Positions 21,590-32,622 of a DNA stretch of 64,000 nt are shown piece by piece. The DNA is from Ampullaceana balthica. Taxonomy: Eukaryota > Mollusca > Gastropoda > Lymnaeidae. The translations under genes were made by a program, and so were the position numbers. Below the pieces are notes generated by a model that did not search any database, was not told where the DNA came from, and saw only the letters and a program-made list of their open reading frames with translations. The DNA lies in contig CALYLW010001368.1 of assembly GCA_944989445.1 (NCBI GenBank), forward strand, positions 25,474 to 89,473, given 5' to 3'. Positions within the stretch are counted from its first letter, which is position 1. Each line of letters begins with the position of its first letter.

Positions 21590-21870
21590 GATACAACCTG
21601 TCTCAAAACAAATGCAGTTTAGGACTTTTAACCCACTAACAATTTCAAGAAGAAAGCGTCTTAGCACAACTCTTGGCCTTACTTTTGACAAGTTTGTATA
21701 TTATGGCCGCAATCAAGATCTTGAACAACCAAGGTGTACATATTAAAAGGGGAAGGGAAGGTTACTTCAGGGCCATAAGTTACATTCTGACAGGAATAGA
21801 GGACAACCATATCCTCCTCATAGATAAAGTAATTCAACACGTGAACACTGGCAATACATTACAACTACAT
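21590..21870 (+). pseudogene. OTU-like protease fragment
   Basis: One frame reads NPLTISRRKRLSTTLGLTFD, and after a frame change GREGYFRAISYILTGIEDNH followed by a KVIQHV block. The spacing (LT...R..L...LGL, then G-x-x-FRAISY-LTG-x-x-x-x-H) is that of OTU-type cysteine peptidases, where the key motif is DGNC-F/L-FR. Here the nucleophile Cys position reads Tyr and the Asp is lost, so no peptidase activity is expected. OTU domains are known cargo in some eukaryotic DNA transposons. Its role here is inferred only from position inside the foldback element. Confidence 0.5.
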
Positions 21871-22386
21871 AACTACATAACAACTACATAACAACTACAT
21901 AACAAACACATAACAACCACATAACTACTACATAACAACTACATAACAACTACATAACAACTACATAGCAACCACATAACAACTACATAACTACATAACA
22001 ACTACATAACAACTACATAGCAACCACATAACAACTACATAACTACATAACAACTACATAACAACTACATAGCAACCACATAACAACTACATAACAACTA
22101 CATAACAACTACATAACAACCACATAACTAACAACCACATAACAACTACATAACAACTACATAACAACTACATAACAACTACATAGCAACCACATAACAA
22201 CCACATAACAACTACATAACTACATAACAACTACATAACAACTACATAGCAACCACATAACAACTACATAACAACTACATAACAACTACATAACAACCAC
22301 ATAACAACCACATAACAACCACATAACAACTACATAACAACTACATAACAACTACATCACAACTACATAACAACTACATAACAACT
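21856..22386 (+). repeat. 11-bp satellite ACAACTACATA
   Basis: About 530 bp of tandem ACAACTACATA with variants (ACAACCACATA, ATAGCAACC, missing-base units ACTACATA). The variants recur with a larger spacing (CTACATAGCAACCACATAAC blocks about every 60-70 bp), so a higher-order unit is visible. A looser ATCAACATTTAAAACCA repeat follows at 22430-22580. Confidence 0.92.
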
Positions 22387-22615
22387 TTAATCAAAGTGGG
22401 GAATGGGTTGGCTGAGGAAACCAGGAAAACCAATATCAACATTTAAAACCAACTCTATCAACAGTAAAAACTAACACTATCAAAATTTAAAACCAACACT
22501 ATCAACATTTAAACCAACAAGATCAACATTTAAAAACATCACTATCAACATTTGAAAGTAACACTATCAACATTTAAAACTCTAATACTAATACAAATTC
22601 AAAACTAGATATAAA

Positions 22616-22692
22616 CCAATGATAAGCGTAGGGCGTAATAATCTTCTGTATAGAAGGAGCATCTCTAAATGATAAGATAAGATAATGGTAAG
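22616..22692 (+). mobile_element. LINE-A tail-only copy
   Basis: GATAAGCGTAGGGCGTAATA, then CTTCTGTATAGAAGGAGCAT and GATAAGATAAGATAATG, match the 3' terminal 75 bp of LINE-A (minus strand of 50889-50960). This is a very short 5'-truncated insert ending in the GATAA repeats. Confidence 0.8.
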
Positions 22693-23249
22693 GAATCCAA
22701 AGTGTTAACACGCGATTGAAAAGCAACAAATAAAACCAGTCTTAAATTATAGTTTTAAACTAATCATGTAGTTGTAGTGAGTAGTGCTTGATTATGTTAA
22801 TTTTAAATTTAAACAAATAAAAACGCTGATTTCATAAATATTGGCATTACACTGTAACTTTAGAACTTGAATCGTCAAAATTATATAAGATTTCATATTT
22901 TAAAAACGAGACAACGACATCTTCATTTTAAAATAAAATGTAATGCTCCTTTCATTCATCGTAAAATATTGTAAAATTATTATTTTATTTTAATTAAAAC
23001 AATTTTGCTACTTAAGAAAAGAGTTTAATTTCTTTGACAGAGCTAAAACATGAAGAGAAAGTCTAAAAAGTCATTAATCCATTTTTTACTATATGTCCGC
23101 ATGTTGTCAAAGGGGTATATTCTGGCCTGAGGGGGTATATTCTGGCCTAGGCCAGTTTAACCCCGGGGGTATATTCTGGCCTAGGCCAGATTATACCCGG
23201 GTATATTCTGGTCAGGTGTTTAACCTGGCCTGTTACACCGGTCCCAAAA

Positions 23250-26200
23250 TGAAGGATAATGTAATTTAAATCTTTAGACTTTAGTGCCATTGCACTCAAG
23301 CTATATTTCTCAATATCGTGTAAAATTGAATAGGGAATACAATAATTATTAACGTGCAGTTCAGAGGTAATGACATTAGGAGTTGAGTGCCCTATAATAA
23401 TTTAATATAGCCTCTTAAGTTTTTATATACTAAGTTTGGTCAAAATCCAGTTATTTTCTCATAAGCTAACACTGAAGCTAATTTTTTTATAGCTAATATA
23501 GGGGGAAAACTGACATTAAGGGGCCACCAGGCCCATTCGGTGCAAGATGTCAATTTCACAAACCTCTTCCTTTTAAATCGTTTCATAATGGATATATTTG
23601 TCAAGGTCTTTAGAAAGGGAATAGGAAAAACATATACGAAAAAAAGACATTTGGGGCCCTCGGCCCCGAAGAAATTGACATTAGAAGTTCAGTGCCCTTA
23701 AGTATTTTAAAATGGGCTTCCAAGTTTTTTGCATACAAAGTTTGGTTAAGAGCCATTCATTTACTCAGTAGCTAACGAAAAAAAACTACTTTTTATATAG
23801 CTCATATAAGCAAAAACGACATTAAGGGCCCCAGGGCCCATTCAGGCAAAGATTTAAAGTTAAAAACACATGTTCATTTCAATATGGATGATAATGGATA
23901 CATCTATCATTATTTTCAAGATTGCTAATAATTGAATGGGGAATAAAATCTTACACGTTTAAGAAAAAAAGGCATTTTGGTCCCCCCAGGCCTGAAGGAA
24001 TGATCATTAGGAGTTCACTGCCCTATAATATATTTTAATATTGGCCGTCAAGGCTTTATATACACATTTTGGTTAAGATCCATAAAATTTATACATTAGC
24101 TAACGCTTAAACTAATTTTTATATAGCTCATGTGTGCAAAAAAAGACTTTATTGACCCCGGCGCCCCATGGGTTTTAAATTTAGAAAAAAACTTGGCCAT
24201 TTACTATCCCAGGAGCGTACTCAACAGTCTCTAAAAGTTTCATGACGATCGGGTGAATGGTTTAGTCAGCTATAAAGGACATGCACACACACACACCACA
24301 CAAACACTTTCATTTTTAATATCTTATCTTCTTATCTTATCTATACAGACGCTCCTTCTATGCAGAAGATAGTTGATCAGATGATCTGTTGGCAAGTGAA
24401 GCAGCAATCACAGGCCACGGCTTTGTGGGTTCCACGCATTACCCAGCCGCCTAACTACATGTAGTGTTAGGTACCCATTCGGAGCGGGGTGACTCAGGGA
24501 CGCCCTAGGCCCCGGGAACAAACCCTTGCCTTCACACGGATTCGAACCCGTGACCATCGGTATGACAGTCCAGTGCGCTACCACTCGACCATATATAGAA
24601 GAAGAAATTTAGGGATTCAGGGCCCATCCCGTGCAAGGTGTCAATTTCAAAAACCTGTTCCTTTTAATTCAATTTCATCATGGATATATTTCTCAAGATC
24701 GTTATAACGTGAACGGGAAAAATATCTTAAACATATACGAAAAAAGGTATTTAAGGCCTCCGGCCCCTAAGATATTGACATTAGAAGTTCAGTGCCCTTA
24801 CGTATTTTAATATGGGGTACAAAGTTTTTTAATACAAAGTTTGGTTAAGATCCATTCATTTACTTAGTAGCAAACAGATAAACTAAATTTTATATAGCTC
24901 ATATAAGCAAAAAACGACATTAAGGGCCCTAGGGCCCACTTTGTGCAAGACATAAAGTTCAAAACACCTGTTCCTTTCAATATGGATAATAATGGATGCA
25001 TTTATCATTATTTTTCAAGATCGTTAATAAATGAATGGGGAATTAAATTTTAAAAGTTTAAGAAAAAAGGCATTTTGGGCCCCTAGGGCCCGAAGAAATG
25101 GACATTAGGAGTTTATTGCCCTATAATACTTTTAATATTGGCTGTCAAGTTTTTATATACAAAGTTTAGTTAAGATCCATCAATTAACACAGTAGCTGAC
25201 GCTTAAAATAATTTGTATATATAGCTCATATAAGGAAACATAACATTATGGGCTCCCGCGCCCCATCAGTGTTAAATTTTGAAAAAAAAGTAGCCAGTTA
25301 CCATCCCGGGAGCATACTCAACAGTTTCGAAAAGTTTCATGACGATTGGATGAATGGTTTAGTCAGCTACAAAGAACATGTACACACACACACACACACA
25401 GACATACTTTGATTTTTATATATATAGATGAAGGGTCCCGGGTCTATCAGTCCAACATATGACGTTCGAAAATGTGTTCATTTATATTAATTTAATAACA
25501 AATATATATATCTTTATTTTTTAATATCGTGTAAAATTGAATGGGGAATACAATATTAAATTTTTAGAAAAAAAATACAGTTAGGGCCCCCACCCAAGTT
25601 GAGATGGACATTATGAGCTCAGTGCCCAATAGTAATTTAATATAGGCTCTTAAGTTTCTATATACTACCACGTTTGATCAAAATCCAGTTATTTTCTCAT
25701 TATCTAACGATTAAACTAATTTTTATATAGCTAATATAAGGAAAAAATACATTAAGTGGGCCGCGGGGCCCATTCGGATCAAGAGGTACATTTCAAAAAC
25801 CTCTTCATTTAAATTCAGATTCATCATGGATAGTTTCTCAAGATCGTTAAAAACTGAATGGGAAATAATATCTTAAAGAAAACCAAAAAAGACATTTGGG
25901 GCCCCGCCCCCGGCCCATTCGGTGTAATATATACATTTTAAAATGCTGTTCATTTTATTTCAAGTTCATCTAGGATATATTTCTGAAGATCGTTAAGAAT
26001 AAAATGGGAAATAACATCTTAAAATATATGAAAAAAGACGTTAGGGGCCCCCGGAGAAATAAACAGTGAAAGTTCAGTGCCCTTTAGTATTTTAATTTGG
26101 GCTACCAAGTATTTGTATAAATATTTTTGGTTAAAATCCATCCATTTACTCCGTAGCTAACGCATAAACTAATTTTTATATATCTCACATTAGCAAAAAA

Positions 26201-26420
26201 CGATATCTAGGGCCCCCGGGCCCATTCAATGTAAAAGATTATTCTTTCAACCTATTTTCATTTCAATCAATTTCATAATGCATACATTTATTTATATTTC
26301 TAAAGATCTTAAAAAATTGAATGGTAAATAAAATATAAAACATTTAGTTAAAAAAAAAGACATTTGGGGCCCCCCTATCCCCGAGGGAAAGGACATTAGG
26401 ATTTCAGTGCGCCATAGTAA
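23250..26420 (+). repeat. Degenerate tandem array, units of roughly 300-390 bp
   Basis: Repeated blocks in fixed order: GGGCCC near CCCATTCGGTG, a TCATGGATATATTT block, GAATGGGGAATAAAAT, GGACATTAGGAGTTCAGTGC, TTTGGTTAAGATCCAT, and ACTAATTTTTATATAGCTCA. Copies begin near 23525, 23830, 24620, 24930, 25755, 25905 and 26210, with a further one near 28545 beyond an insertion. No frame survives across units. From 23957 on this is the left arm of the inverted duplication. Confidence 0.8.
24323..24590 (-). mobile_element. tRNA-derived SINE, inverted copy
   Basis: Minus-strand copy of 16618-16902: tail CTTATCTTATCTATACAGAC at 24331-24350, B-box complement GGATTCGAACC near 24539-24549, and 5' end truncated inside the A box (ends CCACTCGACC). 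The right arm of the inverted duplication (about 41672-41685) shows the empty site, so borders are well fixed. Confidence 0.9.
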
Positions 26421-26423
26421 TAT

Positions 26424-28284
26424 GGGGCCGTCCATAAAATGACGTCACGCAATTTTTGCCGATTTTTTACCCTCTCCCCCCCCCTCGTCACAAAAAACTT
26501 AGACCCCCCCCCCACTCTAAAAAATACGTAACAAATCTTTGACGCCAAAAAAAAACAACAAAAAAAAACACTTTATTTTTTCTATTTGAAAATAAGTATG
26601 TTTCAAATCACTTTTATTGTCATTTAAGTATTTATTATTTATTTAGTGGAGATCTACATTGTAATATCGTAACCCGCGTGAAGCATTTTTTAAGAAACGT
26701 TTTAACCGCCTTCAGAAAACGAACTGTGTTAACATCCTTATTATATTTTAATGCATACAAATTAAACATTGACTATTAATCATCATGGTTAACGTCTTTG
26801 CTTAGAAAAAGAAATTATTTTAAAAATAACATTTAAAAATGTATTTTTTAAAAATACCTCAATTGACTGACGGGCATCCTGCAAGAAAGAGGTCGGCGAA
26901 CAGAGGTAAATAACCTCATCTGGGGTCAAAAAGGGAATTCTTGGGGGTAATGCAGACTCATTTGGGACATATAACATCCACTTCAATCCAATAGATATAT
27001 TAAAATACGTCATGTGTACGTGTACGCTTGGAATATATGCCCATTATTGAACCGGTTCCTTCCAGAAAATGCATTTTTTTAAAATTTGACAACTATGTAG
27101 ATTTCTTACCTACGTACTATACGAAGACACCTAAATCTACCCACTTTCATTTATACTGACACGAGTGACAATAATCTTAATCCACATGGCTTGTCTGTAT
27201 CAAGTATCCTTTCTGTGATAGTTTAAAATTAATGCCTTAAAAACTGAGCAAAGAAGAATAGTTGTTTTCGTGCTCCTCTCGAATTGCGATGTCAAGAATT
27301 TGATGCATTCAATAAAGTTAATGAATAGTTGACTAATTTTAAATGGGCTCATTAACCATTATATATAGGACAGTGCTTGTCAAACTTTTTAGTATGGCGG
27401 ACCGGCAGGAATTTTTTCCATTGCACCAGGGACCAGTGCACAATTTTCCCTGCACTGACAATTTTTTCGGTCCTTTTTTTTGAGAACATCTGCGGACAGG
27501 CAGCGGATGGCCCACGGACTGGCATCGGTCTACGGACCACCACTTTGAGAAGCACTGATCTAGAAGACTAGAATGGCCAGGGGCGTTTGACCAAAAACCA
27601 ATCGAACAATTATATCAATCTTAAAACGTTTTTAATTTTATCAAATAGATTCCCTCCCCCACTGCCCTTTTAAAGAAAAATGGATATTCCGTGTCGTTTT
27701 GACTGAAAATATCTACACATAATCCTATTCAGATCATGTTTTAGACACTTGTCATGCTTGTAAAACTCACCAGTAGCATTTTCGCTAACGACGCTCCCCC
27801 AAATCCCCGAGTCATGTGAGCAGGACCTAGAGTCTGGGGGTTGTAACGCACACATAAACTTGTATATTTTGGCCAAAAAAATCGACGACTCCTGCCATGA
27901 GAGAACCAAACGGAGCTGCGGTTACATCACAAATGCTTTGATGTCAACATCAAACGACGCAGTGTAACAATTTCATATGTTATCTTGTGGATTCTCAAAC
28001 TTAAGGATTATAATTAGATTTAATTTTCGTGTCTTGTATAGCTTACGCCAACCAGCGTCTGATGGCCTACCGACCGGCACATTGAGAAGCACTGATTTTT
28101 TTAAAAAAGAAAAAAAAGTCATTAAATAAATTGTAAGCGACCAAATATTTCAGTGGAAGTTTTATTTAAAGTTACCATTTTGATGTGATGTCACATTTCT
28201 TCAACCCCCTCCCTCCCTCTCACGCTCGTCACAAAAATGTGACCCCCTCCCCCCTAGGTGCGTGACGTCATTTGTGACGGCCCC
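26424..28284. mobile_element. GGGGCCGTCC-ended DNA transposon, 1.86 kb
   Basis: Left end GGGGCCGTCCATAAAATGAC, right end GTGACGTCATTTGTGACGG plus CCCC. A 3-bp TAT lies at 26421-26423 and 28286-28288, one extra C aside. The right arm of the inverted duplication at about 39850-39872 has the uninterrupted sequence, proving insertion. Interior matches the own DNA of 7814-13911. It contains a hAT MITE (27371-27557). No transposase was seen. Confidence 0.88.
27371..27557. mobile_element. hAT MITE nested in the 1.86-kb transposon
   Basis: Ends CAGTGCTTGTCAAACTTTTT and CACTTTGAGAAGCACTG; flanks ATATAGGA and ATCTAGAA form an imperfect 8-bp duplication. The sister transposon at 7814-13911 has the empty site near 9325-9340. 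Related right halves ending TTGAGAAGCACTG lie at 13660-13692 and 28062-28095. Confidence 0.78.
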
Positions 28285-28800
28285 CTATCTATATAGACTT
28301 TTAAGTTTTTATATACAAAGATCGTTAAAAAAGAATGGGAAATAATATCTTTAAAATATTTTTAAAAAGACATGTGGGCCCCCAGCCCCTAAGAAATAAA
28401 CATTATATGCTTAGTGCTCTTTGTGATTTGAATATGGACTTCCAAGGTTTTGTATAAAAATTTGGTTCAGATCCATTCCATTATTCCGTAGCTAGCGCAT
28501 AAACTAATTTTTATATAGCTCATATTAGCAAAAATGGACATTAAGGGCCCCTGGGCCCATTTAGTGCAATATAAAAGTTATTAACACCTATTTATTTCAA
28601 TCAATTTTATAATGGATATATTTATCTATATTTCTCAAAATCTGAAATAATTAAATGGGGAATAAACGTTTATGAAAAAATACATTTTGGGCCCCCCAGC
28701 CCAGAAGAAATGGACATTAGGAAATTGTTGCCCTATAGCATTTCAATATCCGCTACCAAGTTGTTACATACATGCAGTATTTCTTCCCAAATACTTTATT
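28285..28800 (+). repeat. Inner end of the tandem array, left arm
   Basis: Continuation of the 23250-26420 repeat (TAAGGGCCCCTGGGCCCATT, GGACATTAGG, TTTTTATATAGCTCATATTA). It resumes immediately after the 1.86-kb transposon. From about 28770 to 28900 the arm carries non-repeat sequence (TTTGAGTTATGCGCGTTGGG). Confidence 0.75.
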
Positions 28801-28900
28801 TTGAGTTATGCGCGTTGGGACTTATAGTCAAAAGCCTGTTTTTACGAGTTATTTATTTTTTAACTATAATGAATAGTATTTTGACGCGATGCACATGTAA

Positions 28901-29152
28901 TGCCGGTCGAAACGGCTGTTGGAGCGGAGTTACAACCATGCCACCGAACGGTGGCGGAACGTCCTTGGACAGGCTTTGTTAATTTGTTGCTCGTTAATAA
29001 TAATTTTGTTATTTAAATTACTAAAAGAGAAGTAGCCGTGCCGTGAAAATTATTCTTATTTACTAGTATTGCCAAAGCACAAAGTCCTTACCCTTAAACT
29101 TAACTTAAACTTTCGTATTTTTTTAAATTGATGTATCTGTACATAGTATATA
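28901..29152. other. Spacer start, no supported gene
   Basis: A slightly GC-richer stretch at 28901-28980 (GCCGGTCGAAACGG, CCGAACGGTGGCGGAACG) follows the inner edge of the left arm. It could be a repeat fragment. The rest is AT-rich with no recognisable feature. Confidence 0.4.
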
Positions 29153-30797
29153 ATAGGGGCCGTCCATAAAAGTACGTCACGCTAAGAAAGTGTGACACTT
29201 TGTGACAGGGGGAGAGTCAGGCCATGTGTGATGTCCACACAATTATTTTTTGAATTATTTTTTTTCTAATTTATTTATATATTTTTTAGTAGAATTTAAA
29301 TAGCTTTAAAAATAATTTTCAAATTTTTTTTGAAAAATTAGAATTAGTTTTATGTCAAAATAGCATGAAATGCGTATCTCCTGAATGTGTTCTTCATAAA
29401 TCTGAATTGGATGCAGCAGCACTAATATTACAAATATAAGGATCAGGTATGGTTTGACAATCATGTTCGCACCAGCCAATACTTCACTCGAATTGTTAAA
29501 TATCAGGACATGAAAACTCAAACTTTCACGTGGAAAGAAAAAACAATAACAAACAGTGAATTTGAATTACATACCTCATATAAGGATAAACTAAAAATGC
29601 ATTAATTTAATTACGGTAAGATCGATCGATCTGAAATTTTGATACGATGCATTGTTAGGTCAGACGGGCCAGTGTGCCAAATTTCAGCTCGATCGAATCA
29701 CGGTAAGTGGGTCATTTTTTACTTTTGTTTTTCCGCCCGCCCGCCCGCCCAAGACAGACAGAGATGGCGAGATGGCCGCGAAGTTAATATAAGGGATTTA
29801 ATAAAACAAACCCGTAAAAAACAAAGTTTTTGACTATAAATCCCTTATATATATAGACATAACTAACAGTATTTTTTATTTTCAAACTCTTAACTCAACT
29901 TTGCTTCATAACCCTAGCTGAGCTCAGCATGACACGTAAAAAGCACCCGGGTACGTCGATGGGTCACGTCAACGCATCAACTCAAACTCTCACGTGGGAA
30001 AAAAACAATAACAAACCGTGAATTTGATTACATACCTCATATAAGGATAAACTAAATAAGTAAAATGTAAAAAAATCTTTTTTTAAAAAGGACACGCTTT
30101 TATTTACAAACATTTACAGACTGAAACGCGCTGATATCCCCTGACCTTGATGTAAACACGGGAATTCGGTAAACCAGGGCTGGAGTGAAACCAGTGAGCC
30201 TTGGAGGTCAACTCTAGAGGACGACTATACATTCTAAATAGTGATAAATAGAGATAAACTAAAAATTTATTAATTTAATTACGGTACATTCGATCGATCT
30301 GAAATTTTGATACAATGCATTGTCATCCAAGATCCATCTGTGGTAAAATTTTGAGATCTCTAGGACCATCAGAAGTGGTTTTAATTTTACGTTACAAGAT
30401 TTGATGGATGGACGGATACAACATACAAACATTGTGACTTAAATAAAAGCGTGTAAAATGCATTAATTTAATTACGGTACGATCGATCGATCTGAAATTT
30501 TGATACGATGCATTGTTAGGTCAGACGGGTCCGTGTGCCAAATTTCAGCTCGATCGGATCACGGGAAGTGGGTCATTTTTTGACTTTTGTTTTTCCGCCC
30601 GCCCGCCCAAGACAGACAGAGAGAGAGAGACGAGACGGCGCGTGAAGTTAATATAAGGGATTTAAATAAAACAAACCCGTAAAAACAAAGTTTTTGACTA
30701 TAAATCCCTTATATATGAGACATAACTAACAGTATTGATTATTTTCAAACATTTACAGACTGAATCTGTCTTAACTCAACTTTGCATCATAACCCTA

Positions 30798-30848
30798 GTG
30801 GGGGGGGAGGGGTGGGTGGGGGGGAGGGGTGGGTGGGGGGGAGAGGGG
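30798..30848 (+). repeat. G-rich tandem tract (GGTGGGTGGGGGGGAGG)
   Basis: About 50 bp of nearly pure G with periodic T and A (GGGGTGGGTGGG twice). It has many runs of three or more G and could form a G-quadruplex. It lies between two R2 copies. Confidence 0.8.
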
Positions 30849-31176
30849 AAAAGTCTGGTCACCGATTCGCTTGACCGAGCTCAGAGTGACACGTAAAATG
30901 TAAACAAAAGCGCCCGTCGCTTCGTTGGGTCGCCTCAATGCGTCAGCTCAAAATTTCACGTGGCAAAAAAACAATAACAAATCGTGAATTTAAATTACAT
31001 ACCTCATATAAGGATAAACTAAAAATGCATTAATTTAATTACGGTACGTTCGATCGATCTGAAATTTTGATACGATGCATTGTTAGGTCAGACGGGTCCG
31101 TGTGCCAAATTTCAGTTCGATCGGATCATGGGAAGTGGGTCATTTTTGACTTCTGTTTTTCCGCCCGCCGAGCCCA

Positions 31177-31179
<3 letters not shown>

Positions 31180-31217
<38 letters not shown>
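31180..31217 (+). repeat. (AG)n microsatellite
   Basis: About 36 bp of uninterrupted AG dinucleotides inside an R2 copy, at the site where other copies have GACAGACAGAGAGA. It is therefore an expansion of a pre-existing short run. Confidence 0.95.
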
Positions 31218-31218
<1 letters not shown>

Positions 31219-31514
31219 GGGCCGCGAAGTTAATATAAGGGATTTAAAAACAACAACAACCCGTGAATTTGAATTACATACGTTATATAAGGATAAACTA
31301 AAAATGCATTAATTTAATTACGGTACGTTCGATCGATCTGAAATTTTAATACGATGCATTTTTAGGTGAGACGGGTCCATGTGCCAAATTTCAGCTCGAT
31401 GGCATGACGGGAAAAGGGTCATTCTTGACTTTTGTTTTTCCGCCCGCCCAAGACAGACAGAGAGAGAGACAGAGAAACAGAGACGACGGTGAAGTTAATA
31501 TAAGGGATTTAAAA

Positions 31515-32140
31515 AGCATCCGTCCTTTGAGAATCACTTCTAGAAGGCAAAGAGAACCTATGGCAGTTATTGCCAGAAAAGAAAATGCACATACAGAGGC
31601 TGTTGAGTGGCTAGATGAGGACGAGTTGATCTGTCTGCAATTATTCTTCCAGGAAACGATGATGGTGAAAGAATGATGTCAGTCGTAACTATGGATGAAA
31701 ACTTCATTTCACCGTTGTAAGATGATGTCCAGTGAATATTTTTGAATGAAACATAATTCATAGGACCATAATAAACAGATTCAATATAGCACAAGAGTTG
31801 GTCACATAATTTGTCAATCTAGTCTTTTTTTTTAAAAGTCAAATTGTTTTGTTTTCTTTGTATTATTTAATCTGTGGGTGAGGTCAAGTTTCGCTAATCT
31901 ACTTATTATCCTGTTTCAATAGATTGCATAATCGGAAGATTATCTAAAACTTAACCTCACTCATTGTAAATGAAAAGTTAGCAGAGAAATTATGTGTATT
32001 ATACAATTGTCAAGTGTAATTTTTGCAATTTTTCTTTTCAAATTTGATCTAGATTGAGTTACTATTTCATTGAATAACTGTGACAACTGTTTCCAATTAA
32101 CTATTCTACTATTAAAGTCATTTTAATAATATGATAGTTC
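31515..32140. other. Unassigned DNA with a short open stretch
   Basis: A frame at 31515-31676 reads SRRQREPMAVIARKEN and AVEWLDEDELICLQLFF before a stop. The composition looks protein-like, but I recognise no family and no splice sites that would anchor an exon. The rest is AT-rich without a feature. Confidence 0.35.
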
Positions 32141-32147
32141 TTTTAAG

Positions 32148-32419
32148 TGAGGGGTGTACGGGATTTCGGCTCCAGCTCCGGGCAAATCCGGCTATTAAAA
32201 AAAAATCCGGCCCTGGCTTCGACTCCGGCAGGTTTCACTTTATAAATCCGGCTGGCCGGTAGATTCCTAATTTATATATATATTCATAATGGCTCCGGCA
32301 AATCAGGAATCCGGCCATTTTAAGAAATCTGATTTCGGCACCAGCCGGATTTCACTTCATAAATCCGGCCAAATTCAGCTCCGGTCAGATTTCAAAATTT
32401 TGAATCTGGTACATCCCTA
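32148..32419. mobile_element. Small hAT-like MITE
   Basis: Ends TGAGGGGTGTACGGGATT and AATCTGGTACATCCCTA are imperfect inverses, with CTTTTAAG against CTTTTAAT as a 7-of-8 flanking duplication. Inside, AATCCGGC and its relatives repeat many times on the same strand. Confidence 0.6.
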
Positions 32420-32622
32420 CTTTTAATTGGAAAGTTTATATTTTAATACAGTTTAATGGTGAAGTGTAATTTAAGTATTAAATTAAATATTTTAATTAGG
32501 TGTTAATTTTTTAAAAAAAATTCGAAAGTGTGACGTACTTTAAGGGGGGGGGGTCCAGAGATTTGTGACAGGGGGGGAGGGGGGTCAAAAATAGCGTTAC
32601 GTACTTTATGGACGGCCCCATA

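Larger units (their letters stand above)
15871..23245. mobile_element. Long-TIR foldback element with nested hAT
   Basis: The left end (GGTGTAACAGGCCAGATTAA, ACCAGAATATACCCGGG, GGCCTAGG) is the inverse of the right end at about 22940-23245. After the hAT insert at 15957-20304 is set aside, the left arm resumes at 20313 (TTAAACTGGCCTAGGCC) and can be followed to about 20500 (TTTTAGCTATGTCAGAG against its inverse near 23030). The TIR is thus roughly 250-300 bp. The core (about 20500-22930) holds an OTU-like fragment and an 11-bp satellite. No clear target duplication. Confidence 0.75.
23957..28900 (+). repeat. Left arm of a large inverted duplication
   Basis: After removal of a SINE (24323-24590) and a GGGGCCGTCC element (26424-28284), about 2.8 kb is the inverse of 39231-42035. 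It runs from GTTTAAG at the outer edge to GATGCACATGTAA at the inner edge. By eye the arms agree closely over long stretches, with scattered substitutions. The spacer is about 10.3 kb. Confidence 0.88.
29540..31510 (+). repeat. Cluster of dispersed repeat R2 (ATTACGGTACGATCGATCGA)
   Basis: Five copies start near 29594, 30268, 30458, 31026 and 31302, each with TTAATTTAATTACGGTA, GATCGATCGATCTGAAATTT and TGATACGATGCATTGT. Four continue through CAAATTTCAGCTCGATC and a CCGCCCGCCC plus GACAGACAGAGA run, ending GTTAATATAAGGGATTTA. The copy at 30268 instead reads CATCCAAGATCCATCTGTGG, a form also found at 37938-38095. No open frame of meaning was found. Confidence 0.8.
29156..32619. mobile_element. 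GGGGCCGTCC-ended element (284-bp type) opened by a 3.2-kb insert
   Basis: 29156-29240 matches the inverse of the right half of the compact copy at 47965-48248, and 32508-32619 matches the inverse of its left half, ending TACGTACTTTATGGACGG plus CCCC. Flanking ATA at 29153-29155 and 32620-32622 is a 3-bp duplication. The middle, roughly 29240-32507, is unrelated inserted DNA: the R2 repeats, a simple-repeat region and a small hAT-like element. Confidence 0.78.

Noticed and set aside
21856..22386. CRISPR-like regular repeats
   Set aside because: The 11-bp units are contiguous without unique spacers, and the setting is a eukaryotic genome.
31515..31676. Possible exon reading AVEWLDEDELICLQLFF
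   Set aside because: Protein-like composition only; no splice sites, homologous family or neighbouring exons could be shown, so kept as unassigned.
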